DNA from: Lacihabitans sp. CCS-44
GTDB taxonomy: Bacteria; Bacteroidota; Bacteroidia; Cytophagales; Spirosomataceae
Length of the DNA stretch: 64,000 bases
Direction of reading: 5' to 3'
Assembly: GCF_024343735.1 (NCBI RefSeq)
Contig: NZ_RJUE01000060.1
Span: 434,001 to 498,000, forward strand
Below are positions 25,980-35,790 of the stretch, one piece after another (position 1 is the stretch's first letter; the number at the start of each line of letters is the position of its first letter). Position numbers and translations under genes: made by a program. Under the pieces are notes generated by a model. The model ran no database searches, was not told where the DNA came from, and worked only from the letters and a program-made list of their open reading frames with translations.

Positions 25980-27008
25980 ATGAATAACATAACTATAAAA
26001 GACATTGCCAAAAAGTTTAAGTGTTCGCCATCAACGGTTTCCCGAGCCTTGAACGACCACTCAAATATCAATGCAGATACCAAGGAAACCATACAAGAGT
26101 ATGCCCAAAAAATGGGGTATCAGAAAAACTCGATATCGCTGAGTTTGCTCAACAAGTCCACAAAGACCATTGGTGTATTGGTTCCTTCCATCAATCATTC
26201 GCATGAAACATTGATGATTCAAGGAATACAATCGGTTTTTAATAGCTTGGGTTATATGTTAATTTTCTGTGTGACCAACGAAAAGCACAATTTGGAACAG
26301 GACCATATAAAAAGACTTTTATCCAACAGAGTGGATGCCATTTTGGTATCTATTTCTCAAGAAACGGCCAGCTTAAGAGATTTTTCGCACTTTGATATGG
26401 TGAATAAGCGAAAAATACCATTGGTTTTTATAGATAGAGACATCGTAGAAAACTATGGAAGTAGTGTAGTTATTGACGATTATGCCGGGGCGTACTTAGC
26501 CACAAAACATTTGATAGAAAATGGATGCCGACGGATTGCTCATTTGGCTGGTCCGCAAGGCTTATTGGTTTCGAAGCTTCGTTTGGAAGGATATTTAGAC
26601 TGTCTTAAAAATAATGGAATTGCCCCTAAAGATGATTGGATAAAACACATAGAATTTGATATTGAGGGTGCCATAGAACCCACAAAAAATTGGTTTGAAG
26701 CAAAAAATACTGCTACCCCAGATGCGATTTTTGGTGTAAACGATTATGTCTGCTACGGAGCCATTAATGTTTTGACAAGTTTAGGTATAAAAATTCCTGA
26801 AGAGGTGTCTGTGGTTGGGTTCGACAATTGTCCCATTTCTCCTTATTTTTCGCCAAAACTTACTACCATAGACAGAAAAAGTTATGAAATAGGTCGTTTG
26901 GCTGCCGAACAGACATTAGAAATGCTTTCGTCAGACACGTATTTTTCAGAAAAAAGTATATTAAATCCAATCTTAATAGAGCGAGAGTCTACGAGGCAAG
27001 TATATTAA
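25980..27008 (+). CDS. LacI family transcriptional regulator
   Basis: A 342-residue DNA-binding regulator. The N-terminal helix-turn-helix reads ITIKDIAKKFKCSPSTVSRA (residues 4-23), with the hinge helix region after it. A periplasmic-binding-protein-like sensor domain follows (IGVLVPSINHSH, VDAILVSISQE, PDAIFGVNDYVCYGAINVL, VSVVGFDNCPISPYFSPKLTTI). It precedes a SusC/SusD pair and a myo-inositol oxygenase gene on the same strand, so it most likely controls them in response to a sugar or inositol derivative. In Bacteroidota, LacI-type regulators more often accompany SusCD loci for simple glycans. Confidence 0.9.
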   Translation: MNNITIKDIAKKFKCSPSTVSRALNDHSNINADTKETIQEYAQKMGYQKNSISLSLLNKSTKTIGVLVPSINHSHETLMIQGIQSVFNSLGYMLIFCVTNEKHNLEQDHIKRLLSNRVDAILVSISQETASLRDFSHFDMVNKRKIPLVFIDRDIVENYGSSVVIDDYAGAYLATKHLIENGCRRIAHLAGPQGLLVSKLRLEGYLDCLKNNGIAPKDDWIKHIEFDIEGAIEPTKNWFEAKNTATPDAIFGVNDYVCYGAINVLTSLGIKIPEEVSVVGFDNCPISPYFSPKLTTIDRKSYEIGRLAAEQTLEMLSSDTYFSEKSILNPILIERESTRQVY

Positions 27009-27126
27009 TTATGATATAAAATCTTCAAAAAAAAGTACTCCTTTGACATAGGGTTTATTTATTAAAATTTCTTAAAAACCTTCTTTTTAATAGTTTTAAT
27101 GATGTTTTTCATGAATTTTATTTTTT

Positions 27127-27147
27127 GAAAACGATTTCAAACGTTTG
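27127..27147. promoter_or_regulatory. Candidate LacI-family operators upstream of susC
   Basis: GAAAACGATTTC (27127-27138) is directly followed by the perfect palindrome CAAACGTTTG (27138-27147), which has the central CG typical of LacI-family operators. The palindrome ends in TTTG (27144-27147), a possible -33 element, so binding there could block transcription of the SusC/SusD genes. The remainder of the 219-base spacer is AT-rich. Confidence 0.5.
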
Positions 27148-27227
27148 CATTAATAATTTGTATTATACAATTTTTCTGTAGAAAAGTTATATTCTATAAT
27201 TGCATCGAAACAAATAAATCGTTTTTT

Positions 27228-30200
27228 ATGCAAAAAAATTACCCTAAATTGAAATTGCTCTTTTGTTTGGTGTTTTTGGCGTTTACATCTTTTGGTGTTT
27301 TTGCCCAAAATACAATAAAAGTAGCCGGAATCGTAAGCTCTTCTGATGGGGAAAAACTCCCTGGTGTTTCTGTGACAGTGAAGTCTTCCTCTACTGGAAC
27401 AATGACTGATCCAAATGGCAAATTTAGTATCGACGCAGGTTCTAATGCCTCTTTGGTGTTTAGCTACATTGGGTTTGAAACTCAAACGGTAGAAGTAAAT
27501 GGCCGCAGCCAAATTTCTGTAACTTTAAAAGAATCAGACACTTCGCTCGACGAAATCGTGGTAGTGGGTTATGGTCAGCAAACACGTAAATCGCTGACTA
27601 GCTCAATCAGTACCATAAAATCCGAAGATCTTAACCGTGGTGCTATTACCGACCCAACGCAATTATTACAAGGTAAAGTGGCGGGCTTAAACATCACAAA
27701 AACTGGTGATCCAAATGGCCGACCTTCTATTATTTTGAGAGGTGCTTCCACATTACGCGAAGGCGAAGCCTCACAGCCGCTTTTTGTGGTTGATGGTGTA
27801 GTTGGTGCAGATTTAGCTACTGTTGCTCCAGACAACATTCTTTCTATGGATGTTTTGAAAGATGCTGCTGCTACAGCTATTTATGGCTCACGTGCAGCTA
27901 ATGGTGTAATCATTATCACAACAAACAGACCCAAAGACGGTCAGACCTTTGCAAGCTACAAAGCTTATATAGCTACTGAGTCGGTTTCTAATACTATCAA
28001 AATGATGTCTGGAGACCAAATGAGAAGCTATCTAACTAAAAATGGCAAATCTTTAGGACCAGCCGACGATAACGGTGCTAATACCGATTGGCAAGACGTT
28101 GTAAGTCAAAAAGGATTTTCACAAAACCACAATTTATCATTTGGTGGAGGCAGTAAATCTACCAATTACAATGCAAGTATCAACTATTTTGATCAAGACG
28201 GTATCATCAAAGGTAGTGGCTTGAACCGTTTTATAGGAAGATTGTCGATTGAACAGTACGCTTTGAAAGACAAATTGAAAATGGGCGTTACCTTGGCTTC
28301 AACCCAAACAAACTCGCAAATTGTTCCATTTCAAGACGTAGTTTTGATAAACCGATTGAGATATTTACCAACGGTTAGCCCTTTGAATGAGGATGGTTCG
28401 TATTATGAAAACCTGGCACGTTCAAACTATTACAACCCACTTGCGGTGATAGACAATGCCAAGGTAAAAAACAATTCAAAAACCTCTTTGGCCAATTTTA
28501 AGGCAACTTTGAAACTTCCAGCTGGCTTTTCTTACGATGTTTCGGCTTCGATTCAAAACAACCAAACCAACGGCTCGGAGTTTTACAACGACTATTACAC
28601 GACCAATTACAACAACATCGCTTTTACTACAAACTATACCGTGGTGGGTGGTAGAAACGGTCTGGCCGTCAGAAATACTTACGAAAACAAAAACACTTTG
28701 TTTGAAAACTATTTGACTTATAATAAGACATTTGGTAAACACAATGTAAATGCAATCGCAGGATATTCATGGCAACAAACGCTTAATGGTGACGGTTTTC
28801 AGGCCAACAACACCAACTTCCCAACCAACGATACCGAAGCCAATTATTTGGGTTTAGGGAACTCTCAGGCAGTAACAGGCTTTGTGGTTGATTATGGCGG
28901 TAACAATTATTCTAAGCTTCGTTTGATTTCGGATTATGCCAGACTTAACTACAGCTATGCGGGTAAGTACTTCCTTCAGAGTTCATTGCGTAGAGATGGT
29001 TCGTCGGCATTTGGTGCTAACAACCGTTGGGGTTATTTCCCTTCTTTATCAGCTGCTTGGGGAATTGACGGCGAAAACTTCATGAAAAACCAGAGCGTTT
29101 TCTCAGAGTTAAAACTTAGAGTAAGCTACGGCCAAACAGGTAACTCGCTTGGATTTAATCCATTGGTGTCATTGTTGAGATACGGAAACGTCGGGACTTT
29201 CCTAGTCAATGGCGTAACGCTATCGGCCATTGGTGTGGTGCAAAATCCAAATCCGGACTTAAGATGGGAAAAAACCACGATGTCAAACATCGGTTTGGAC
29301 TTCGGCATAATGAAGGGCAAAGTGACCGGTACTTTGGATTTGTACAACAAACGTACAACGGACTTAATCTGGACGTATGATGTTGACCCATCGGTATATT
29401 TATATCGTCAGTTGACGGCAAATGCGGGAGAAATGAGCAACAAGGGAGTGGAATTAACTTTAAATTATACGCCTGTAAAAACCAAAAGCTTTACATGGAA
29501 TACCTCGGTAAACTTTGCTCATAACAAAAATATTTTGGTGTCGCTTAAAGGTGAAGGCTTACAAGCCGACAGTTTGTTGATGGCCGCTCCAAATGGCGGA
29601 GGTCAGACGGGTTCTACCGTGCAAATACTACTTAGTGGTCAGCCTGTTGGACAGTTTTACACGTTCCAGTATGCAGGAAGAACCGAAGCTGGAGTGTCAC
29701 AGTTTAATGCCAAAAAAGGTGGAACAACACTTGTGCCTCAAAACAAAACCGATTATTTCTTAGCAGGAAGTGCCCAACCAAAATTATTGATAGGCTGGAA
29801 CAACTCGTTTACTTACAAACAATTCGACATGAATTTCTTCTTCAGGTCGGTATTGGGTAATAAAATCATGAATACTGTAAGAGCCGATTTTAACAGACCA
29901 CAGGAAGCTGGCTCGTACAATGTTTTAGTAGAAACTGCCGATGAGCCTATTGCAGATTACAACGCATTCAAGTATTCAGACAGATACATCGAAAGCGGAA
30001 GCTTCCTAAGACTTGACAATGCCACTTTTGGATATTCGATAAACACCAAAAAGGACTATATCAAGAATCTTAGATTGTTTTTATCTGGAAACAACATTTT
30101 CATTTTAACAAAATACTCAGGAATTGACCCAGAAGTAAACATGGGCGGACTAACCCCGGGCGTTGACTGGACACGTTTTGGCAATGGATTTTATCCAAAA

Positions 30201-30239
30201 ACCAGAACATTTATGTTTGGCGTAAACGCAAGTTTCTAA
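27228..30239 (+). CDS. SusC/RagA family TonB-linked outer-membrane protein
   Basis: A 1003-residue TonB-dependent transporter. A signal peptide (cleaved after VFAQ, residue 27) precedes a carboxypeptidase-regulatory-like domain (IKVAGIVSSSDGEKLPGVSV, residues 29-105), the SLDEIVVVGYGQQ TonB-box region, the plug (LQGKVAGLNITKTGDPNG, FVVDGVVG, GSRAANGVIIITT) and a long beta-barrel ending in NASF. With its SusD partner downstream it imports an oligosaccharide or other large nutrient across the outer membrane. The linked MIOX gene suggests an inositol-containing substrate, but this is inference from position only. Confidence 0.93.
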   Translation: MQKNYPKLKLLFCLVFLAFTSFGVFAQNTIKVAGIVSSSDGEKLPGVSVTVKSSSTGTMTDPNGKFSIDAGSNASLVFSYIGFETQTVEVNGRSQISVTLKESDTSLDEIVVVGYGQQTRKSLTSSISTIKSEDLNRGAITDPTQLLQGKVAGLNITKTGDPNGRPSIILRGASTLREGEASQPLFVVDGVVGADLATVAPDNILSMDVLKDAAATAIYGSRAANGVIIITTNRPKDGQTFASYKAYIATESVSNTIKMMSGDQMRSYLTKNGKSLGPADDNGANTDWQDVVSQKGFSQNHNLSFGGGSKSTNYNASINYFDQDGIIKGSGLNRFIGRLSIEQYALKDKLKMGVTLASTQTNSQIVPFQDVVLINRLRYLPTVSPLNEDGSYYENLARSNYYNPLAVIDNAKVKNNSKTSLANFKATLKLPAGFSYDVSASIQNNQTNGSEFYNDYYTTNYNNIAFTTNYTVVGGRNGLAVRNTYENKNTLFENYLTYNKTFGKHNVNAIAGYSWQQTLNGDGFQANNTNFPTNDTEANYLGLGNSQAVTGFVVDYGGNNYSKLRLISDYARLNYSYAGKYFLQSSLRRDGSSAFGANNRWGYFPSLSAAWGIDGENFMKNQSVFSELKLRVSYGQTGNSLGFNPLVSLLRYGNVGTFLVNGVTLSAIGVVQNPNPDLRWEKTTMSNIGLDFGIMKGKVTGTLDLYNKRTTDLIWTYDVDPSVYLYRQLTANAGEMSNKGVELTLNYTPVKTKSFTWNTSVNFAHNKNILVSLKGEGLQADSLLMAAPNGGGQTGSTVQILLSGQPVGQFYTFQYAGRTEAGVSQFNAKKGGTTLVPQNKTDYFLAGSAQPKLLIGWNNSFTYKQFDMNFFFRSVLGNKIMNTVRADFNRPQEAGSYNVLVETADEPIADYNAFKYSDRYIESGSFLRLDNATFGYSINTKKDYIKNLRLFLSGNNIFILTKYSGIDPEVNMGGLTPGVDWTRFGNGFYPKTRTFMFGVNASF

Positions 30240-30267
30240 TTTATTAAAATTTAAAGTTTTTAGAAAA

Positions 30268-31839
30268 ATGAAAAAAATAAAATATATAATAACGAGTGCC
30301 GCAGCCTTATTTTTGGTTTCGTGTCACGACCTTGAAGTACCTGTTGAAAACGCACTTACTTCTGATAATTTTCCAATAAAAACCGAGCACTTTATTCAAG
30401 CTTCGGGACCTACCTATACCAACTTTAGAGGCTCTATTGCCCTTTCGTATTGGTTTTTGCAGTCTTTGAGTTCTGACGAGTCCATTTTGCCGGCGAGAGG
30501 TGGAAACTGGTACGACGGTGCCAGGTATTTTCAGCTGCACCAGCACAATTGGAACCCAGACAATGGCCAAGTTGATGGCACTTGGAACTGGATTACGGGT
30601 ACGATTACAACCATAAATCAAAACATAGCAGTGGTAGAAACCGCTCCAGAATCAGCGGCAAAACAGCAAGGATTGGCAGAGCTAAAAGCCATGAGAGCTA
30701 TAGCTTACTGGGTAATGCTGGATCTTTGGGGAAATGTGCCTTTGTTGACAAAGTTTGGTGTAACTGAAAAACCAACCACGACACCTAGAAAAGACATCTT
30801 TGCTTTTGTAGAAAAAGAAATGCTCGAGGCTATTCCAAGTCTTAGTGGAGATGTTACAGCAGCTACTTATGGTCGTCCAACTAAGTTTGTAGCCTATACT
30901 CTTTTGGCAAAATTATACCTAAATGCCGAAGTATATACTGGTACAAAAAGATTCGACGATGCCGTAAAAATGTGCGATAACGTAATTAGTTCAAAGAAAT
31001 TTGCGTTAGAGACCAACTTTGCCAAGATGTTTGATATCGACAATGGGCCGCAAATCAAGGAAACTATCTTTGCAGTGCCATTTGACAATATTTCTGGAGG
31101 TCAATTTCTGGCCAGATATTATTTGCACAGAGCCATGAGAGCTAAATACGAATTGCCATTTACGCCTTCTGGAGCCATCAGTGTGCAAGAAGAATTTTTG
31201 GCAAATTTTGATGAAGAGAATGACGTCAGAGCCAAATTGCTTTTGAAAGGAAAACAATACCTTAGCAACGGCTCAGCAATTATCGTTAAAACCTCAAAAA
31301 AGGGATTTGATGAAGATTACAAAGGTACAGACGGTTCTGCTGCAATAGATTATCATCTGGAATTGGTACCGAAATTAGAGTATCGTAATGTAGCGGCTTT
31401 TGACCTAGGCAACGACGAAAAGGCATGGGCACAGGGCTATCGTTACATCAAGTTTTCGCCGGATAAAACCTCAACAACACGTAACCAAGGCAACGACTTT
31501 ACGTTTTTTAGATACGCTGACGTAGTGCTCATGAAGGCCGAAGCTATCATGAGAGGTGCGGCAGCTACAGCTGGGGACACACCTTTGGCCTTGGTGAATA
31601 CGCTTAGAAAAACGAGAAACGCAAGCGAAATTAAAGAGTTAACCTTTGATGTGATGTTGGCTGAGCGTGGCCGTGAATTCTGCAATGAAAACTGGAGACG
31701 CAACGATTTGATTCGTTTCGGGAAATTTGAAGGCAAATGGGGTTTAAAAACAGATTCTGATCCTAATAAAAGGCTGTTTCCGATTCCAAGAAGCATCTTG
31801 AATATCAATCCAAAACTTACACAAAATCCTGGATATTAA
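30268..31839 (+). CDS. SusD/RagB family nutrient-binding outer-membrane lipoprotein
   Basis: A 523-residue lipoprotein (lipobox LVSC, acylated cysteine 19) that caps the SusC transporter and captures substrate at the cell surface. SusD-type tetratricopeptide helices are seen in the N-terminal half (ELKAMRAIAYWVMLDLWGNVPLLT near residue 132), and the C-terminal half has the usual FFRYADVVLMKAEAIMRG and ELTFDVMLAERGREFCNENWRRNDLIRFG segments. It begins 28 bases after susC, so the two are co-transcribed. A hairpin follows the gene. Confidence 0.93.
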   Translation: MKKIKYIITSAAALFLVSCHDLEVPVENALTSDNFPIKTEHFIQASGPTYTNFRGSIALSYWFLQSLSSDESILPARGGNWYDGARYFQLHQHNWNPDNGQVDGTWNWITGTITTINQNIAVVETAPESAAKQQGLAELKAMRAIAYWVMLDLWGNVPLLTKFGVTEKPTTTPRKDIFAFVEKEMLEAIPSLSGDVTAATYGRPTKFVAYTLLAKLYLNAEVYTGTKRFDDAVKMCDNVISSKKFALETNFAKMFDIDNGPQIKETIFAVPFDNISGGQFLARYYLHRAMRAKYELPFTPSGAISVQEEFLANFDEENDVRAKLLLKGKQYLSNGSAIIVKTSKKGFDEDYKGTDGSAAIDYHLELVPKLEYRNVAAFDLGNDEKAWAQGYRYIKFSPDKTSTTRNQGNDFTFFRYADVVLMKAEAIMRGAAATAGDTPLALVNTLRKTRNASEIKELTFDVMLAERGREFCNENWRRNDLIRFGKFEGKWGLKTDSDPNKRLFPIPRSILNINPKLTQNPGY

Positions 31840-31848
31840 TATTTTCAT

Positions 31849-31876
31849 AAACCGAGTTTTTAATTAAACTCGGTTT
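31849..31876 (+). terminator. Hairpin between susD and the MIOX gene
   Basis: AAACCGAGTTT (31849-31859) and AAACTCGGTTT (31866-31876) form a perfect 11-bp stem with a 6-base loop. The following bases are T-rich (ACATTTTTAATTT) but not a clean run. It is either a partial terminator that lowers MIOX expression or an mRNA-stability hairpin for susCD. Confidence 0.55.
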
Positions 31877-31895
31877 ACATTTTTAATTTATTATA

Positions 31896-32768
31896 ATGAA
31901 TACAAACTTTTCAGAAAAAGAGCTGAATCCACTGGGAAGCCTCGACGAATGGGAAGACGATTTGGTGCTTAGATATCCTGAGCCAGGCACAAAACAAAAA
32001 GAAAATTATCGCAATTATGTTGATTCTGAAAGAGTTAACACGGTTAAGAAATTCTATGAAATGAATCATACCTACCAAACGTATGATTTTGTGGTAGAAA
32101 AAGAAAAGGAATTTTTGAAGTTTGATAAACGTCAAATGAGTGTTTGGGACGCGGTTGATTTCCTAAATACTTTGGTGGACGATAGTGACCCTGACACCGA
32201 CTTGGATCAGTTTCAGCATCTATTACAAACTTCAGAAGCTATTCGTCAAGACGGTCATCCCGATTGGTTTGTACTTACGGGTTTTATGCACGATTTGGGC
32301 AAGGTTTTGTGTCTTTTCGGCGAACCACAGTGGGCAGTTGTAGGCGACACTTTCCCTGTAGGGTGTAAACATTCCGACAAAATCGTTTATCCTGAGTATT
32401 TCGAGGCAAATCCTGACAGCAAAGATCCTCGCTACAACACCAAATATGGCGTTTATGAGCCAAATTGTGGATTAGATAAGGTAAAAATGAGCTGGGGACA
32501 CGATGAGTACATTTACCAAATCATGAAAAATTATATTCCTGAAGAAGGTTTATACATGTTGCGTTACCATTCGTTTTATCCGCAACACCGTGAAAACGCA
32601 TACGATCATTTGATGAGTAAGCACGACCATGAAATGTTTAAGTGGGTGGATAAGTTTAATCCTTATGATTTGTACTCAAAAGTACCTGTACCACCAGATG
32701 CCAAGGCATTAAAGCCTCATTATGAAGACCTTGTGGCCAAATACTTACCAAATGTCTTAAACTTCTAG
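31896..32768 (+). CDS. Inositol oxygenase (myo-inositol oxygenase, MIOX)
   Basis: A 290-residue cytoplasmic di-iron oxygenase (EC 1.13.99.1) that cleaves myo-inositol with oxygen to D-glucuronate. It has the HD-domain-like MIOX fold. All six iron ligands known from the mouse enzyme have counterparts: H108 (DQFQHLLQ), H132 and D133 (GFMHDLGK), H202 (SWGHDEY), H225 (RYHSFYPQH) and D252 (WVDKFNPYDLY). The full length matches the animal and plant enzymes. It follows a LacI-SusC-SusD set on the same strand, which suggests that imported inositol or inositol derivatives feed into glucuronate metabolism. No uronate isomerase or downstream uronate genes are in the window. Confidence 0.92.
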   Translation: MNTNFSEKELNPLGSLDEWEDDLVLRYPEPGTKQKENYRNYVDSERVNTVKKFYEMNHTYQTYDFVVEKEKEFLKFDKRQMSVWDAVDFLNTLVDDSDPDTDLDQFQHLLQTSEAIRQDGHPDWFVLTGFMHDLGKVLCLFGEPQWAVVGDTFPVGCKHSDKIVYPEYFEANPDSKDPRYNTKYGVYEPNCGLDKVKMSWGHDEYIYQIMKNYIPEEGLYMLRYHSFYPQHRENAYDHLMSKHDHEMFKWVDKFNPYDLYSKVPVPPDAKALKPHYEDLVAKYLPNVLNF

Positions 32769-32792
32769 GTTAATAATTGGTTGAATGATAAA

Positions 32793-32819
32793 GGGCTGCA
32801 CTTTGTGCAGTCTTTTTTT
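32793..32819 (+). terminator. Intrinsic terminator after the MIOX gene
   Basis: CTGCAC and GTGCAG form a short GC-rich stem around a TTT loop, extended by further pairs, followed by seven T residues up to 32819. It lies between convergent genes and overlaps the end of the minus-strand gene by two bases. Confidence 0.75.
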
Positions 32820-34566
32820 ATGAAATTTTCAAAGTGTGCACAAATGGCGTTTTTCCAGTAATGAACACGTGCAAACCACTGGTACGCAGCGACCCAAAAT
32901 GCGTACTGTACATTTCTCCCTCCATGTTGTTGATAGACTGATGGGTAAACTCGCCTGGACCAAACGTAATTTTATCTTCACCCAAAAGGTATGCAGACTC
33001 ATTTTCCTGGATATAAAAATTTTCTTCGCTTCCCGATATTGATTCACAACCAATAAGTTTGCCTCCTTTTGCAAAAGTTAATTCTATCACAACAGGCACA
33101 CCATCTGTACCTTTCACTTCAAAATTTAACTCTTTGTGGCTTGGCTTTTCTTCAAAGATAACTTTGTATTCGAGAACACTCACATTGCTTTTTGGTCGAT
33201 TCTTAAAATCCATTTTATTCCAGAAACGTCCATCTGTGCTTTGGCTAAGTTCGTAATCGCCATTGGGTTTTTTATGTTTATCCGCCAAAGGTTGATAGTA
33301 TGGAGCCTCTATTTTTTGATACAAATGATACTGATTACCCACCTTTTTGATTCCTTGACTTCTAAAAAAGCCGGTGCTAAAAAAACTCGATGACATTCTG
33401 ATGTGTTTCAGGGCCGCTTTACCTTTTTGAAAACTAAAAAAGCTCGGATTGGTTGACCTTCCCGAAGCTATAATTATGGGCCAATCTGCCCCGCCGAACA
33501 AACTAAATGTCTCCTGATTTTTACGACCACGAACCAAATTTATGCCTTCATAAAATTTAAGAAAGTCTGTAGGAAGAGGTTTTTTCGGATAGTTTTTTGC
33601 CAAAATATCATCCTCAAGAAATAAATAAAGCAAGTCTTTAGAAATAGTTGGTTCAAAGCCTGGCATATTTTCTATAAAAGCGGCTACACCGCCCATAAAA
33701 CCATCGTTGGCATAATTGGCCATAAATCGGTATTGCGGATAATAAAGCAGAATGTTTTTTTGCATAAAGGCGTCTTGTCGGCGGGAAGGAAAAGTCACCA
33801 AGTCGCCATTGGGTTCCATACATTCAAACACCCAATGGAGGTTTCTTTCAACCATTTTTAGTAATTCTGGCCTATTGGTGTAGGTGGCGATTGTAATCAG
33901 CGATCGGTCAATTACTTCGGCATAAGTCATGCTTCGCTCCAAATACACGCCGTCTTTGTCGCAATAAACACCTTCTGACAGCCACTCAGCTATTCTTTTG
34001 GTGTATTTTGGGTCGGGATACAAATGGTTAATTTTGGCCAAAGCCGCACTTACCACCCAACGGTGATTGGGTGTATGCAGTCCGCCAACCGCCAATCCAT
34101 CACCAGATTTTTCTATAATTTTTTTAATCAAAAGTCTGATTTCCTGGCAAAGGGCATTTCTTTTCAAGATATTTCCTGCAGCACAAATTGGTTCAATTAT
34201 AAAAGCCGTATCAGGCGGAGAGGCTAGATTTCCCAAGTCCAATGTTCCGTCTGGCTTTTGTTGGCTAATTATAAAATTCAAAATGGCTTTCATGCTGGTT
34301 TTGAGTTCTTCCTTCTCAAAATAGCTGGAAGTTTTTTCAGAAAAACCAGCCGCCAGATTTGCCAAATCAAATCCCAAACTTCTTTTTAAGGTTTTTATGC
34401 CAGCTTGCGTTGATTTTAATATTTCGGCAACCGCCAAGTTATTGGCGTCTACCACTTTTGCCCAATCATAATCGATAAAATTGCTGGTATTCTGAGCAAA
34501 TAAACTATTGAATTTTAATGCCACAGCAGTAGTTGCCATGCTTTTTATAAATTGTGAACGCTTCAT
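32818..34566 (-). CDS. Exported protein with an alpha/alpha-toroid lyase-like fold
   Basis: A 582-residue protein with a leader at the N-terminus (MKRSQFIKSMATTAVALKF, cleavage after LFAQ). The helical first two thirds (for example TPNHRWVVSAALAKINHLYP and DKDGVYLERSMTYAEVIDRS) resemble alpha/alpha-toroid domains of heparinase II/III-type polysaccharide lyases, and the last third is beta-rich, as in such lyases. I cannot point to confirmed catalytic residues, although H and Y in TPNHRW and RSMTY are candidates. It probably acts on a polysaccharide or oligosaccharide in the periplasm. It is convergent with the MIOX gene and followed upstream by moaA. Confidence 0.65.
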   Translation of the reverse strand: MKRSQFIKSMATTAVALKFNSLFAQNTSNFIDYDWAKVVDANNLAVAEILKSTQAGIKTLKRSLGFDLANLAAGFSEKTSSYFEKEELKTSMKAILNFIISQQKPDGTLDLGNLASPPDTAFIIEPICAAGNILKRNALCQEIRLLIKKIIEKSGDGLAVGGLHTPNHRWVVSAALAKINHLYPDPKYTKRIAEWLSEGVYCDKDGVYLERSMTYAEVIDRSLITIATYTNRPELLKMVERNLHWVFECMEPNGDLVTFPSRRQDAFMQKNILLYYPQYRFMANYANDGFMGGVAAFIENMPGFEPTISKDLLYLFLEDDILAKNYPKKPLPTDFLKFYEGINLVRGRKNQETFSLFGGADWPIIIASGRSTNPSFFSFQKGKAALKHIRMSSSFFSTGFFRSQGIKKVGNQYHLYQKIEAPYYQPLADKHKKPNGDYELSQSTDGRFWNKMDFKNRPKSNVSVLEYKVIFEEKPSHKELNFEVKGTDGVPVVIELTFAKGGKLIGCESISGSEENFYIQENESAYLLGEDKITFGPGEFTHQSINNMEGEMYSTHFGSLRTSGLHVFITGKTPFVHTLKIS

Positions 34567-34699
34567 ATTTTACTAAAGAATGATTGAATATTGTTTTCTT
34601 CTCATTAGTAAAAATACAAGAAATTTAGGATGTTTTTTTGGCAAAATATGACTACTAATAATAGTTTTTTGATAGAAAGAGTAGAAACAAGCGAGATGT

Positions 34700-35680
34700 T
34701 TAGCCTCCAATCGTAGTCATCGATTCAGAAACGCCCGTTTTTCGAGAAGCCTCGGCTTCGAAACCGTCTTTGGCTCTGTGCAAAATAGACTCTTGAAGTT
34801 TTTCTTTGATGTCTTCGTTGCTGAGTCCTGCTCTTAGCATATCACGGAGGTTCATTTTGCCGTCGTCGTAAAGACAAGTTTTAAAATCACCCGTTGGCGT
34901 GATTCTGAGGCGGTTGCAAGTACCACAAAACGTACGACTAAATGCCGCAATCACCCCAATACTGCCAGCAAAATCCTGAATTTTGTAGTTATAAGAAGTA
35001 GAGTTTGCTTCATCAGCAATTTTGTAAAGTGTTGGATGTTTGGTTTTTATGGTTTCTATGATTTTGGTATATGACATAAAATATTCAGGCTTGTTGCCTT
35101 CGCCGTTGAACGGCATTTCTTCTATAAATCGTACTCCTATTGGGTGGTTTTTGGCTAAATCTACCAAACTAAAAATATCCTCTTCATTCTTGCCGGCCAT
35201 CATCACCGAGTTGATTTTCAGTGGAATATCGTTTTCAAGAATGGTGTCAAAGGTCTTCAACACATTGGGTAGCTCGTCTCGGCGAGTCATTTCAAAAAAA
35301 CGTTTTCTGTCCAAAGAATCCAAGCTGAGATTGATAGACGAAATACCCAATTGTTTAAGCTCGGGAATGTACGGGGCGGTAAGCACGCCGTTTGTAGTCA
35401 AGTTGATTTTTTGAATGCCCTCTATTTCAGAAATTTTCCAAAGAAAAGCCATCAGTTCTTTACGCACAAAGGGCTCTCCGCCCGTAATTCTTACTTTAGA
35501 AACACCCATTTCGGCCAAAATTTCTATCAGTCTGAGCATTTCTTCAAAGCTCAACAAATGTGTTTTGGGCAAAAAATCAATACCCTCGTGTGGCATACAA
35601 TAGAAACAACGGAGGTTACATCGGTCGGTTACTGCCAATCGAAGATAGTTTATCTGACGTCCGTGGTTGTCTATGAGCAT
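34700..35680 (-). CDS. moaA: GTP 3',8-cyclase MoaA
   Basis: A 326-residue radical SAM enzyme that starts molybdenum-cofactor synthesis by converting GTP to 3',8-cyclo-7,8-dihydro-GTP. The radical SAM cluster motif is C21-N-L-R-C25-F-Y-C28. The second [4Fe-4S] cluster motif is FCGTCNRLRITPTGDFKTC (C-x2-C-x13-C). The protein ends in the GG needed for activity (TTIGG). It is alone here, but completes the set moaA, moaC, moaD, moaE, moeA and mobA spread through the window. Confidence 0.94.
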   Translation of the reverse strand: MLIDNHGRQINYLRLAVTDRCNLRCFYCMPHEGIDFLPKTHLLSFEEMLRLIEILAEMGVSKVRITGGEPFVRKELMAFLWKISEIEGIQKINLTTNGVLTAPYIPELKQLGISSINLSLDSLDRKRFFEMTRRDELPNVLKTFDTILENDIPLKINSVMMAGKNEEDIFSLVDLAKNHPIGVRFIEEMPFNGEGNKPEYFMSYTKIIETIKTKHPTLYKIADEANSTSYNYKIQDFAGSIGVIAAFSRTFCGTCNRLRITPTGDFKTCLYDDGKMNLRDMLRAGLSNEDIKEKLQESILHRAKDGFEAEASRKTGVSESMTTIGG

Positions 35681-35790
35681 ACAATGAGTTTTGAAACAAA
35701 AATAATATATAGTTTACCTAATTTTTCTTTTTCTTTAAAATGAAACAAAAAATAGTATTTTCGTACCGAAAAATTCAACCTAATTTCAAT

